A DNA stretch of 64,000 bases from contig NZ_CAKLBX010000001.1 in assembly GCF_920987055.1 (NCBI RefSeq), positions 2,404,501 through 2,468,500 of the forward strand. The letters run 5' to 3'. Positions 18,245 through 25,739 of this stretch are shown in pieces. Source of the DNA: Novosphingobium sp. CECT 9465. GTDB lineage: Bacteria > Pseudomonadota > Alphaproteobacteria > Sphingomonadales > Sphingomonadaceae. Position 1 is the first letter of the stretch; every line of letters begins with the position of its first letter. The translations under genes were made by a program, and so were the position numbers. Under the pieces are notes generated by a model, which was given only the letters and a program-made list of their open reading frames with translations, did not search any database and was not told where the DNA came from.

Positions 18245-20650
18245 TCAGTGTGCGGTATGCGATGATCCGGGCGCTGCCACCGGATGGCCCGGTTGCGTGG
18301 ACAGATCGTCGGCCTCGGTCCACTCAATCGGCTGGTAGGGGGCCGTCAACGCATGGGCCAGAACTTCATCCACATGCGAAACGGGAATGATTTCAAGACC
18401 TTCTTTAATATTTGCCGGAATTTCAGCAAGGTCCTTGCGGTTTTCTTCAGGGATCAGCACCGTCTTGATACCCCCCCGCAGTGCCGCCAGCAGCTTTTCC
18501 TTCAGGCCGCCGATGGCCAGCACCCGTCCGCGCAAGGTGACCTCGCCGGTCATCGCGATGTCGGCGCGCACCGGGATGCCGGTCAGCGTGGAAACCATCG
18601 CGGTGACCATGCCGATGCCCGCGCTCGGCCCGTCCTTTGGCACCGCGCCTTCGGGTAAATGGATGTGCAGGTCCTTGCGCTGGAAGATCGAAGGCTTGAT
18701 GCCATAGGCAGGGCTGCGCGCCTTGACGAAGCTGAAGGCCATCTGCACGCCCTCGCTCATCACTTCACCCAGCTTGCCGGTGGTCTTGACCGCGCCTTTG
18801 CCCGGCACCGTCACGCTTTCAATGGTCAGCAATTCGCCGCCGACTTCGGTCCATGCAAGACCGGTTACCGCCCCGACCTGGTTTTCCTCATCGGAAACAC
18901 CGTGGCGGAACTTGCGCACACCGGCAAACTCATCGAGATTTTCGGGCGTAACGGTAACCGTCCCGGCCTTGCCTTCGAGAATCTGGCGCAGCGATTTGCG
19001 CGCAAGCCGCGCCACTTCGCGCTCCAGTGTGCGTACGCCGGCCTCGCGGGTGTAGTACCGGATCAGGTCGCGTAACGCCTCGTGCGTCAGTTCGAACTCA
19101 CCCTTCTTGAGACCATGGGCTTCCACCTGCTTGGCGATCAGGTGACGTTCGGCGATCTGGACCTTTTCGTCCTCGGTATAGCCTTCGAGCCGGATGATCT
19201 CCATGCGATCGAGCAGCGCCTGCGGCAGGTTCAGGCTGTTCGCGGTGCAAACGAACATCACGTCCGAAAGATCGAAATCCAGTTCGAGATAATGATCCTG
19301 GAACTTGGCGTTCTGTTCGGGATCAAGCACTTCGAGCAGCGCCGATGCCGGATCGCCGCGGAAATCCTGGCCCAGCTTGTCGATTTCATCGAGCAGGAAC
19401 AACGGGTTCGACGTACCGGCCTTGCGCAGGTTGGTAACGATCTTGCCAGGCAGCGAGCCGATGTAAGTGCGACGGTGACCACGAATTTCGGCCTCGTCAC
19501 GCACACCGCCCAATGACTGGCGCACGAATTCGCGACCGGTCGCCTTGGCGATCGACTTGCCAAGCGAGGTCTTGCCCACGCCCGGAGGGCCAACAAGGCA
19601 CAAGATCGGTCCCTTCAGCTTGTTGGTGCGCGCCTGCACCGCAAGATACTCGATGATCCGGTCCTTGACCTTGTCGAGCGCATAGTGATCGGCATCGAGC
19701 ACTGACTGCGCGGCTGGCAGATCGCGCTTCAGCTTGCTCTTCTTGCCCCAGGGCAGGCCCAGCAGAACATCGAGGTAATTGCGAATCACGGTCGCCTCGG
19801 CGCTCATCGGCTGCATGCCCTTGAGCTTCTTAAGCTCGGCGTTTGCCTTGGTCTTGGCTTCCTTCGACAGTTTGAGCTTGTCGATCTTCTCCTGCAATTC
19901 GGCGATTTCGTTGGCTTCGCCATCATCGCCGCCGCCCAGTTCCGACTGGATCGCCTTCAATTGTTCGTTGAGGTAATATTCGCGCTGGGTCTTTTCCATC
20001 TGGCGCTTCACGCGGCCACGGATCTTGCGCTCCACCTGGAGCACACCCAGTTCGCCTTCCATGAAGGAAAGCACCATTTCCAGCCGCTTGAGCGGATCGG
20101 ATTCAGACAGGACCGCCTGTTTGTCCGCGACTTTGGCGGCAAGATTGGCCGCTGCCGAATCCGCCAGCTTTCCAGCATCGTCGATATCGCCAAGCTGGCC
20201 ACCCGCATCCTGCGGCAGCTTCTTCGAAAGCTTGGCATATTCGGCAAACTGATCGACGACCGAACGCATCATCGCCGAAATCTCGGTGCCCGTCGCCACG
20301 ACAGGTTCAAGCTGCTCGACTTGCGCCACAAGCATCGCGCCCTGTGCCGTGGTCTCTTCGCGCAGGTCATGCAACGTGGCGCGGTCCTTGCCTTCGACCA
20401 GCACGCGCACCGTGCCATCGGGCAGCTTCAGCAATTGCAGGACCGAGGCGATCACCCCGGTTTCGTACAGGTCATCGCGATCGGGATCGTCGCAGCCGGG
20501 ATCGAGCTGCGCGAGCAGGAAAATATCCTTGTTGCCGGCCATTGCCGCCTCAAGCGCCGACACCGATTTTTCGCGTCCGACGAACAGCGGCACCACCATG
20601 CCGGGAAACACCACGATGTCACGCAAGGGAAGCAGGGGATAAAGATTCAT
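18245..20650 (-). CDS. lon: ATP-dependent protease Lon
   Basis: Cytosolic AAA+ protease degrading misfolded and regulatory proteins (801 aa). The N-terminal substrate domain begins PLLPLRDIVVFPGMVVPLFVG; a coiled coil spans about 190-280; Walker A GPPGVGKT is at 354-361; the catalytic dyad is Ser676 (PKDGPSAG) with Lys719 in KEKLLAALRGG. ATG 20650 is chosen because the frame upstream to 20995 has no Lon similarity. The C-terminus has a short extra tail (STQPGHPVAAPGSSHTAH). A heat-shock-like -10 element lies about 50 bases upstream. Confidence 0.98.
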   Translation of the reverse strand: MNLYPLLPLRDIVVFPGMVVPLFVGREKSVSALEAAMAGNKDIFLLAQLDPGCDDPDRDDLYETGVIASVLQLLKLPDGTVRVLVEGKDRATLHDLREETTAQGAMLVAQVEQLEPVVATGTEISAMMRSVVDQFAEYAKLSKKLPQDAGGQLGDIDDAGKLADSAAANLAAKVADKQAVLSESDPLKRLEMVLSFMEGELGVLQVERKIRGRVKRQMEKTQREYYLNEQLKAIQSELGGGDDGEANEIAELQEKIDKLKLSKEAKTKANAELKKLKGMQPMSAEATVIRNYLDVLLGLPWGKKSKLKRDLPAAQSVLDADHYALDKVKDRIIEYLAVQARTNKLKGPILCLVGPPGVGKTSLGKSIAKATGREFVRQSLGGVRDEAEIRGHRRTYIGSLPGKIVTNLRKAGTSNPLFLLDEIDKLGQDFRGDPASALLEVLDPEQNAKFQDHYLELDFDLSDVMFVCTANSLNLPQALLDRMEIIRLEGYTEDEKVQIAERHLIAKQVEAHGLKKGEFELTHEALRDLIRYYTREAGVRTLEREVARLARKSLRQILEGKAGTVTVTPENLDEFAGVRKFRHGVSDEENQVGAVTGLAWTEVGGELLTIESVTVPGKGAVKTTGKLGEVMSEGVQMAFSFVKARSPAYGIKPSIFQRKDLHIHLPEGAVPKDGPSAGIGMVTAMVSTLTGIPVRADIAMTGEVTLRGRVLAIGGLKEKLLAALRGGIKTVLIPEENRKDLAEIPANIKEGLEIIPVSHVDEVLAHALTAPYQPIEWTEADDLSTQPGHPVAAPGSSHTAH

Positions 20651-20698
20651 GGGCACTTCGTTTCCGTCGTTCCAGGCACACCGCCTGAGGCTTGGTTC

Positions 20699-20731
20699 AA
20701 ATATGGGGGTGGCTTGCGGCCGCCGCAATGG
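20699..20731 (-). promoter_or_regulatory. Possible sigma-32 promoter of lon
   Basis: On the minus strand CCCCATATTT (20699-20708) matches the sigma-32 -10 consensus CCCCATNT and would start transcription about 40 bases before lon. The -35 is weak (CCATTGCG near 20725-20731, against CTTGAAA). Supported by the known heat-shock control of lon in proteobacteria; the assignment is tentative. Confidence 0.4.
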
Positions 20732-20861
20732 CTTTGCGCACTTCCCTTGTGGATCAACCCGGCCATGATGCGGACGCAGGCGATGGGGAAACCGTAAACC
20801 GGATATTAGGTATGATCCCGCAAGGGAAGACTTGAGACCTTTGCGAGGACCGCAAGATTGC

Positions 20862-21896
20862 ATGCTGCGAACACGGACAACCCTGATCGTAGGTGCTGGC
20901 GCCAGCGCGGAATTGCAGTTTCCCAGCAATGGCGAACTGCTCGCGCGGATCATACAGGGGTATGATTTCCAGCGGACGGCGGGCGAGACGTCCACGCGCG
21001 ATGGTCAGTTGCTGCTCCGCAATATCTACAAGCTGGCCGAACGCGCAGGCAAAGCTGTCGAGCAGGTGGCCGCCGCCGCCGAACGGTTGCGCAACGCCTG
21101 CAGGCTGGGCCGCTCCATCGATTCCGTGCTTGAGCAGTACGATCACGATGCGATGGTCGTATCCTGCGGGAAGCTGGCAATCACCTATTTCATGGGACAG
21201 GCCGAATCTCGCGCCAGTTTGCGCGATGTGCCGCGGGTGCCGGGGGAACTGCCGTTGCAGGGCAAGGTGGCCGAATACTGGATCTACCAACTGGGGCAGT
21301 TGATCACATCGGGCGTTCCCCGCAGCAAGATCGGCCAGACGCTTGAGCAGATCACGATCATCAATTTCAATTACGATCGCTCGGTCGAACATTTCCTGCC
21401 GTTCGCGCTGGTCATGGCCTATGGTATTGATCTCAAGGAAGCGCAGGCGGTCATCGCCGAAAAGCTGAACATCATCCATCCCCACGGCTGCATCGGTCGG
21501 CTGCCCTGGCAGACGGGCGAAGCACCTCAGGCGGAATGGGGGGTGGAGCAGCCGTGGAACATCCATGCCATCGCCGCACAGCTCAAATCGCTGAACGAAC
21601 GCAGCGCGGACCGCAGCGCCGTGCGCGACGTGCGCCTTGCCGTTGCCGGAGCGAAACGGCTGGCCTTCCTCGGCTTCGGTTTCCAGCCGCAGAATGTCGA
21701 TCTGCTGTTCGAAAACAGCCTGTCGCATGGTCCTGAAGTACTCGTTTCGACTTACGGCATGAGTCCCGGCAACGCTGGCACAGTGGCGCAGATGCTCAAG
21801 CGCCTGTGCGGCGTGGAAAGCGACGATCTGCTGATGCTCTCACCGGTCAAGGCGTGGGAGATGCTCCGCGATTACTCGCTGTTGCTGGAAAGCTGA
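20862..21896 (+). CDS. SIR2-like domain protein
   Basis: A 344-aa protein with features of the SIR2-like superfamily: an N-terminal nucleotide loop GAGAS (11-15) in TTLIVGAGASAELQFPS, a central FNYD motif (169-172) and HPHG (206-209), then LAFLGFGFQPQNVDLLF, matching the later Rossmann strand. Such domains bind NAD+ and occur in some antiphage NADases, but also in uncharacterised housekeeping proteins. No partner gene is adjacent: it is divergent from lon and convergent with the mlaA-like gene. GAGGA lies about 12 bases before ATG 20862; a TTG at 20832 would add 10 residues. Function unknown. Confidence 0.7.
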   Translation: MLRTRTTLIVGAGASAELQFPSNGELLARIIQGYDFQRTAGETSTRDGQLLLRNIYKLAERAGKAVEQVAAAAERLRNACRLGRSIDSVLEQYDHDAMVVSCGKLAITYFMGQAESRASLRDVPRVPGELPLQGKVAEYWIYQLGQLITSGVPRSKIGQTLEQITIINFNYDRSVEHFLPFALVMAYGIDLKEAQAVIAEKLNIIHPHGCIGRLPWQTGEAPQAEWGVEQPWNIHAIAAQLKSLNERSADRSAVRDVRLAVAGAKRLAFLGFGFQPQNVDLLFENSLSHGPEVLVSTYGMSPGNAGTVAQMLKRLCGVESDDLLMLSPVKAWEMLRDYSLLLES

Positions 21897-21902
21897 GCGC
21901 AA

Positions 21903-22928
21903 TCAGCGCGGCGGCGCATAGCCTGCGGGCAGCGATTGAACCACGGGCTGCGAAACGAAAACCGTGGCAGGTCGCTGCGGCGGCTCCGGTGCCATAACGG
22001 GAACAACTGTAACCGGCGGCAGCACGATCGTCCCTTCCTGCTGGAAATCGGCCTTGCCCTTCAGCGCGTCGATCTCGGCCTGCCGCGTCTTGAGATAAAA
22101 CTGGCGATAGGACGCGTAAGGATTGGATTCCTCGTCTATGCGTTTGAACAGCGCATCGTTCTCCACGCGATCATCAAGCGAGCGAACCACGAATCCGCCA
22201 TAGACATAGGCTGGATGCCTGAGAGGCCCGCCCACTGCGAACGGCATCAGGAAACGGTCCAGCCCCAGCCCCACCACGTCGCGCAGCGTCGTTGGTCCGA
22301 CCAGCGGCAGGAACATATACGGTCCCGGCCCGATGCCATAATAGCCGAAGGTATAGGCAAACCCGTTGCGCCGGTAAGGCAGGTTGAACGGCTTGCTTTT
22401 GGCAACGTCGATCAGACCCGCCACTCCGACGGTCGAATTGATGGCAAAGCGGCCAAGCGTTTCAAGCGCCTTGCCCGGCTTCATCTGCAAGAGGAAGTTG
22501 AGTGCAACGATCGGCTCTGTAAGATTCACCAAAAAATTGCGCAGGCCCTTGCGAACCGGGGCTGGCACGGCTTTTTCATATTGCATGGCAATGGGCGCGA
22601 TCACCGCGCCGTCGACTGCCTGAACCGCGTCATAGGACGCCTGATTGACCGCCTGCATCGGGTCCTGCGCCGGGGTCCGCTCACCCGAAACAACGATGCC
22701 CTGATCGGCAGGCTGGCTGATTTCGTCAAGCGACGGCGCAGGCGGGTTGGCAGCGGGATTTGCAGGGACGAGTGTCGGCAGGACGATAGTAGCTGCTGGC
22801 GGCGCCGGAACAGAAGGCGCGACGGGATCAGCGGCGGATGGTGTGGCCACTTCCTGAGGCGCGATTTCCGCCACAGGAACAGCAGCGGTCACCATCAGCG
22901 CCGCGCCAGCAAGAACAGTCAAACTCAA
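21903..22928 (-). CDS. MlaA/VacJ-family protein without a lipobox
   Basis: MlaA/VacJ family (341 aa), the outer membrane component of phospholipid retrograde transport. The conserved domain spans about 85-290, with QAVNQASYDAVQAVD, NFLVNLTEPIVALNFLLQ, GRFAINSTVGVAGLIDVA and YGIGPGPYMFLPLVGPTTLRD. It starts with a signal-like hydrophobic segment (LTVLAGAALMVTAAVPVA) but the protein contains no cysteine, so it cannot be a classical lipoprotein as E. coli MlaA is. Proline/alanine-rich linkers precede (about 20-70) and follow the domain. The other mla genes are not nearby. Confidence 0.85.
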   Translation of the reverse strand: MSLTVLAGAALMVTAAVPVAEIAPQEVATPSAADPVAPSVPAPPAATIVLPTLVPANPAANPPAPSLDEISQPADQGIVVSGERTPAQDPMQAVNQASYDAVQAVDGAVIAPIAMQYEKAVPAPVRKGLRNFLVNLTEPIVALNFLLQMKPGKALETLGRFAINSTVGVAGLIDVAKSKPFNLPYRRNGFAYTFGYYGIGPGPYMFLPLVGPTTLRDVVGLGLDRFLMPFAVGGPLRHPAYVYGGFVVRSLDDRVENDALFKRIDEESNPYASYRQFYLKTRQAEIDALKGKADFQQEGTIVLPPVTVVPVMAPEPPQRPATVFVSQPVVQSLPAGYAPPR

Positions 22929-22970
22929 TGCAGCATTCCCTTTTGCGCCGGTCCGGTTCGGTCCAGCCGA

Positions 22971-23306
22971 TCAGAACGGCAGCTTGAAGCCGGGCGGAAT
23001 GCCAGCGGCCATCTGCACTTTCTGCATTTCCTCTGCGGCGGCGGCATCTGCCTTGCCGCGCGCATCGTTGAACGCTGCCGCAACAAGGTCTTCGAGAATG
23101 CCCTTGTCGGCAGGCACGAGCAGGCTGTCATCGATGGACACGCCGATCACCCTGCCCTTGGCCGAAGCGCGGATACGCACCAGTCCGCCACCGGCGAGGC
23201 CTTCGACCTCGATGGAATCAAGCGTCGCCTGAGCATCTTCCATTTGCTTCTGGATGGTCTGCGCGGCTGCCTGGGCGGCCTGGATCATCTCTTCCATCGA
23301 CTTCAT
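22971..23306 (-). CDS. ybaB: YbaB/EbfC family nucleoid-associated protein
   Basis: Small DNA-binding protein (111 aa from ATG 23306, MKSMEEMIQAAQ). The helical N-terminus and the central strand VEGLAGGGLVRIRASAKGRVIGV are typical. It overlaps the dnaX end by 4 bases, the classic dnaX-ybaB arrangement (usually with recR). An ATG at 23321 would add five residues. Role in nucleoid organisation is inferred from the family. Confidence 0.92.
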   Translation of the reverse strand: MKSMEEMIQAAQAAAQTIQKQMEDAQATLDSIEVEGLAGGGLVRIRASAKGRVIGVSIDDSLLVPADKGILEDLVAAAFNDARGKADAAAAEEMQKVQMAAGIPPGFKLPF

Positions 23307-25147
23307 GCGCGTTTGCTCCAAGGTCTCTTTTCGTGCTCTCGCGAGCTTTCTTCATCAACGATCACCGCGCCCGGAAAGGCTTCCAGTGCCGCCTTGACCA
23401 GCGGGTCCTGCCTCATCGCCGCAGCTTCTGCCGCAACCTTTGCCGCCTTGATCTCTTCAAGGCTTGGGGCGGCCTCACCTTCTGCCTGCTCCACGGTCCA
23501 GACATCGCCTGTCACGTGGTTCAAGGCGCGCCGGATATCTGCGCCCGGATCACCCGGCAAACCGGGCGCCAACTGATAGCGCAGAACACCATGCTTCAAC
23601 TCTACGATACGAATGCCCAGCCGCATCGTAGAACCGATCAGGGGCGAAACGTGCTCGACCTTCTCGACCAGCGTTTCCCAATTGACTTGCGCAACCTGAG
23701 CGGGCGCTGAATGGGCGACTTCGCCTGAAGACCCGTTTCCATCGACCGGAACCTGCATGGCAACGGCCGGGCGCGAAGACAGTTCCTCAAGCTTGCGCAC
23801 CAATCCGCCCGGATCGGGCATATCGGCCGCATGCATCACGCGCAGGAGCGCCATCTGCGCCGCCACCAGCGGATCGGGTGCAGTCTTCACTTCCTCGTAG
23901 CCCTTGAGCAGCAACTGCCACAGCCGGTGCAATTGCCCTGCCGCCAGCACCTTGGCCCACCGCTCCAGCGCCTCGCGCTCCTCGGCCGATCGTACGTCGG
24001 GTCCAATCCCGCCGATCTGAGTCACCGTAATGCGGTGGACCACATCCATTTGCGCGCGCATCATCGCGATGGGTTCGATTCCCAGCGCATATTGCTGCGC
24101 AACTTCTTCAAGGACCGCCCCACCCTTGCCCGAAAGAACCGCTTCAAGCAGACGGCGCTGCATGGTCTTGTCGGCAAGGCCGAGCATCTGGCGGACCTGA
24201 TCGGCCGAAACATGCGTACGCCCATCGTCGCTGCCAACAAGATCCGCGTGGCTGATCGCCTGATCGAGTATCGACAGGCCATCGCGCACCGAACCTTCGG
24301 CGGCTGCGGCGACCATGGCAAGCGCCTCGGAATCGGCCTCTACGCCCTCCTTTTCGCAGATCATGCCGAAGTGGCTGGCGAGCAACGGCGCCGGAATCCG
24401 CTTCAGGTCGAACCGCTGGCAACGCGACAGCACCGTGACCGGCAGCTTGTCCACCTCGGTCGTGGCGAACAGGAACTTCACATGCGCGGGCGGTTCCTCA
24501 AGTGTCTTGAGCAAGGCATTGAATGCGTTGCGCGACAGCATGTGAACTTCGTCGATGATGTAGATCTTGTAGCGCGCCGAAACGGCGGCATAGCGCACCG
24601 CCTCGATGATCTCGCGCACGTCATCGACGCCGGTGTTCGAAGCGGCGTCCATCTCGATCACGTCGATATGACGGCCCTCGGCGATGGCGATGCAGGGTTC
24701 GCACTGCCCGCAAGGATCGATCGTCGGCCCGCCCTGCCCGTCCGGTCCGATACAGTTCAGCGCCTTGGCGATCAGGCGCGCGGTGGAAGTCTTGCCCACC
24801 CCGCGCACACCGGTCATCAGGAAGGCATGGGCCAGCCGGTCACGTCGGATCGCATTGGCCAGCGTCTGGACCATCGCGTCCTGCCCGATCAGTTCGGCAA
24901 AAGTCTGCGAACGATATTTGCGCGCCAACACACGATAGGGCTGGACTGCGGGTGCCGCAGTTGCTGGTGCAGGCTTTGGCGGTGAAGGCATTGGCGCTGA
25001 AACGGGCGGCGGTGCGGCAGGCGCTACCGGGACCGGCGCGGGGTCGCCGAACATCGAGGACTGCCCGGCAGCCTCAAGCTCCTGCTTGCTAGGTCCCGTT
25101 TCGTCGTCTTCCGGCTCGCCGCCGAACATGTCAGGTGAATCGCCCAT
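23303..25147 (-). CDS. dnaX: DNA polymerase III subunits gamma/tau
   Basis: Clamp-loader ATPase of the replisome (614 aa). A Pro/Ala-rich N-terminal extension of about 70 residues precedes the AAA+ domain: YRVLARKYRSQTFAELIGQD, Walker A GVRGVGKT (113-120), zinc cysteines C132, C146, C149 and C152 (CGQCEPC), DEVHMLS, and the SRC motif LSRCQRFDLKRI. The C-terminal third is the variable polymerase-binding region. AGGACGCG precedes the ATG. Coupled to ybaB. Confidence 0.97.
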   Translation of the reverse strand: MGDSPDMFGGEPEDDETGPSKQELEAAGQSSMFGDPAPVPVAPAAPPPVSAPMPSPPKPAPATAAPAVQPYRVLARKYRSQTFAELIGQDAMVQTLANAIRRDRLAHAFLMTGVRGVGKTSTARLIAKALNCIGPDGQGGPTIDPCGQCEPCIAIAEGRHIDVIEMDAASNTGVDDVREIIEAVRYAAVSARYKIYIIDEVHMLSRNAFNALLKTLEEPPAHVKFLFATTEVDKLPVTVLSRCQRFDLKRIPAPLLASHFGMICEKEGVEADSEALAMVAAAAEGSVRDGLSILDQAISHADLVGSDDGRTHVSADQVRQMLGLADKTMQRRLLEAVLSGKGGAVLEEVAQQYALGIEPIAMMRAQMDVVHRITVTQIGGIGPDVRSAEEREALERWAKVLAAGQLHRLWQLLLKGYEEVKTAPDPLVAAQMALLRVMHAADMPDPGGLVRKLEELSSRPAVAMQVPVDGNGSSGEVAHSAPAQVAQVNWETLVEKVEHVSPLIGSTMRLGIRIVELKHGVLRYQLAPGLPGDPGADIRRALNHVTGDVWTVEQAEGEAAPSLEEIKAAKVAAEAAAMRQDPLVKAALEAFPGAVIVDEESSREHEKRPWSKRA

Positions 25148-25211
25148 CGCGTCCTATGTAGGAAGTCGCGCCGCCCTTGTCGAAGGGGACGCAGCGTTAT
25201 GGGTGGAAAAG

Positions 25212-25306
25212 GAAATAGGAGCCGGCCGACCCGCCGCAAACCGTTGTGGCTGCTTCCTTCCGGACCTGACCAGGTTGGCGGACGCAAGCGTCCGACCGAC
25301 TCCCAA
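25212..25306 (-). ncRNA. ffs: Signal recognition particle RNA, small (4.5S) type
   Basis: On the minus strand the apical domain is exactly conserved: CAGGTCCGGAAGGAAGCAGCC with the opposing CCAACCTGGT. The ends GGAGTCGGTCGG and TCGGCCGGCTCC (25218-25229 and 25292-25303) pair over 12 bases counting G-U, giving a hairpin of about 86-95 nt. A T-rich stretch (CCTATTTCCTTTT) follows. Boundaries are approximate. It lies upstream of dnaX, a common location for ffs in alphaproteobacteria. Confidence 0.93.
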
Positions 25307-25331
25307 GGCGGCATATGGCGAGGGTCGCAAA

Positions 25332-25385
25332 GTTTGTCCAGCCCTTCAGGCCGGGGTGCAAGGTTTGTCCAACCCTTCAGGCCGG
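25332..25385. repeat. Two-copy 31-base tandem repeat
   Basis: A 23-base unit starting GTTTGTCC and ending CCTTCAGGCCGG occurs at 25332-25354 and 25363-25385 with one difference, a 31-base period. It lies in the spacer between the SRP RNA and the NDUFS4-like gene. No function is evident. Confidence 0.8.
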
Positions 25386-25393
25386 ACGATCGA

Positions 25394-25672
25394 TCAACGG
25401 AAGTTGTCGGCGTAGCTTTGCAGCTTGAGCTTGCGCACGGGGGTCGGGATCACGTGGGCATCGATGCCATAGCGCGCGGCATAGGCCTGCGCATCGTCAC
25501 AGGTTTCGAACTTGAGCACGACCTGCTGCTGGGTATCGCCCGATCCTGCCCAGCCCATCAGCGGATCGGGGCGCTTGGCCTCCGATGCTTCGAATTCGAG
25601 CAGCCAGTCGCTGGTCCGGGCCTTGCCGGACTGCATGGCGTTTTTCGGGCGCTGATAGATGCGTGCTGACAT
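25394..25672 (-). CDS. NDUFS4-like complex I accessory protein (ETC complex I subunit region)
   Basis: A 92-aa protein matching the bacterial homologue of mitochondrial NDUFS4, an accessory subunit of NADH:ubiquinone oxidoreductase in alphaproteobacteria. Visible features are MSARIYQRPKNAMQSGKA at the N-terminus, WLLEFE, the PLMGW-GSGDT-QQ motif and VRKLKLQSYADNFR at the end. ATG 25672 starts the conserved region; the frame runs open to 25801 without similarity. It is a stand-alone gene, away from any nuo cluster, between hrpB and the SRP RNA. Confidence 0.88.
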   Translation of the reverse strand: MSARIYQRPKNAMQSGKARTSDWLLEFEASEAKRPDPLMGWAGSGDTQQQVVLKFETCDDAQAYAARYGIDAHVIPTPVRKLKLQSYADNFR

Positions 25673-25739
25673 GGATGTTGCACTGCGTCGAATCGCCGCC
25701 GGAATCAAGTAGGGGAATCGCCCTTTCCTTCTGTGATCC

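Noticed and set aside
21936..23576. A 546-codon plus-strand open frame opposite the mlaA-like gene, ybaB and dnaX
   Set aside because: Arg/His/Gln-rich shadow of three well-supported minus-strand genes, crossing their boundaries.
25332..25385. CRISPR-like repeat
   Set aside because: Only two copies with an 8-base spacer and no cas genes in the window.
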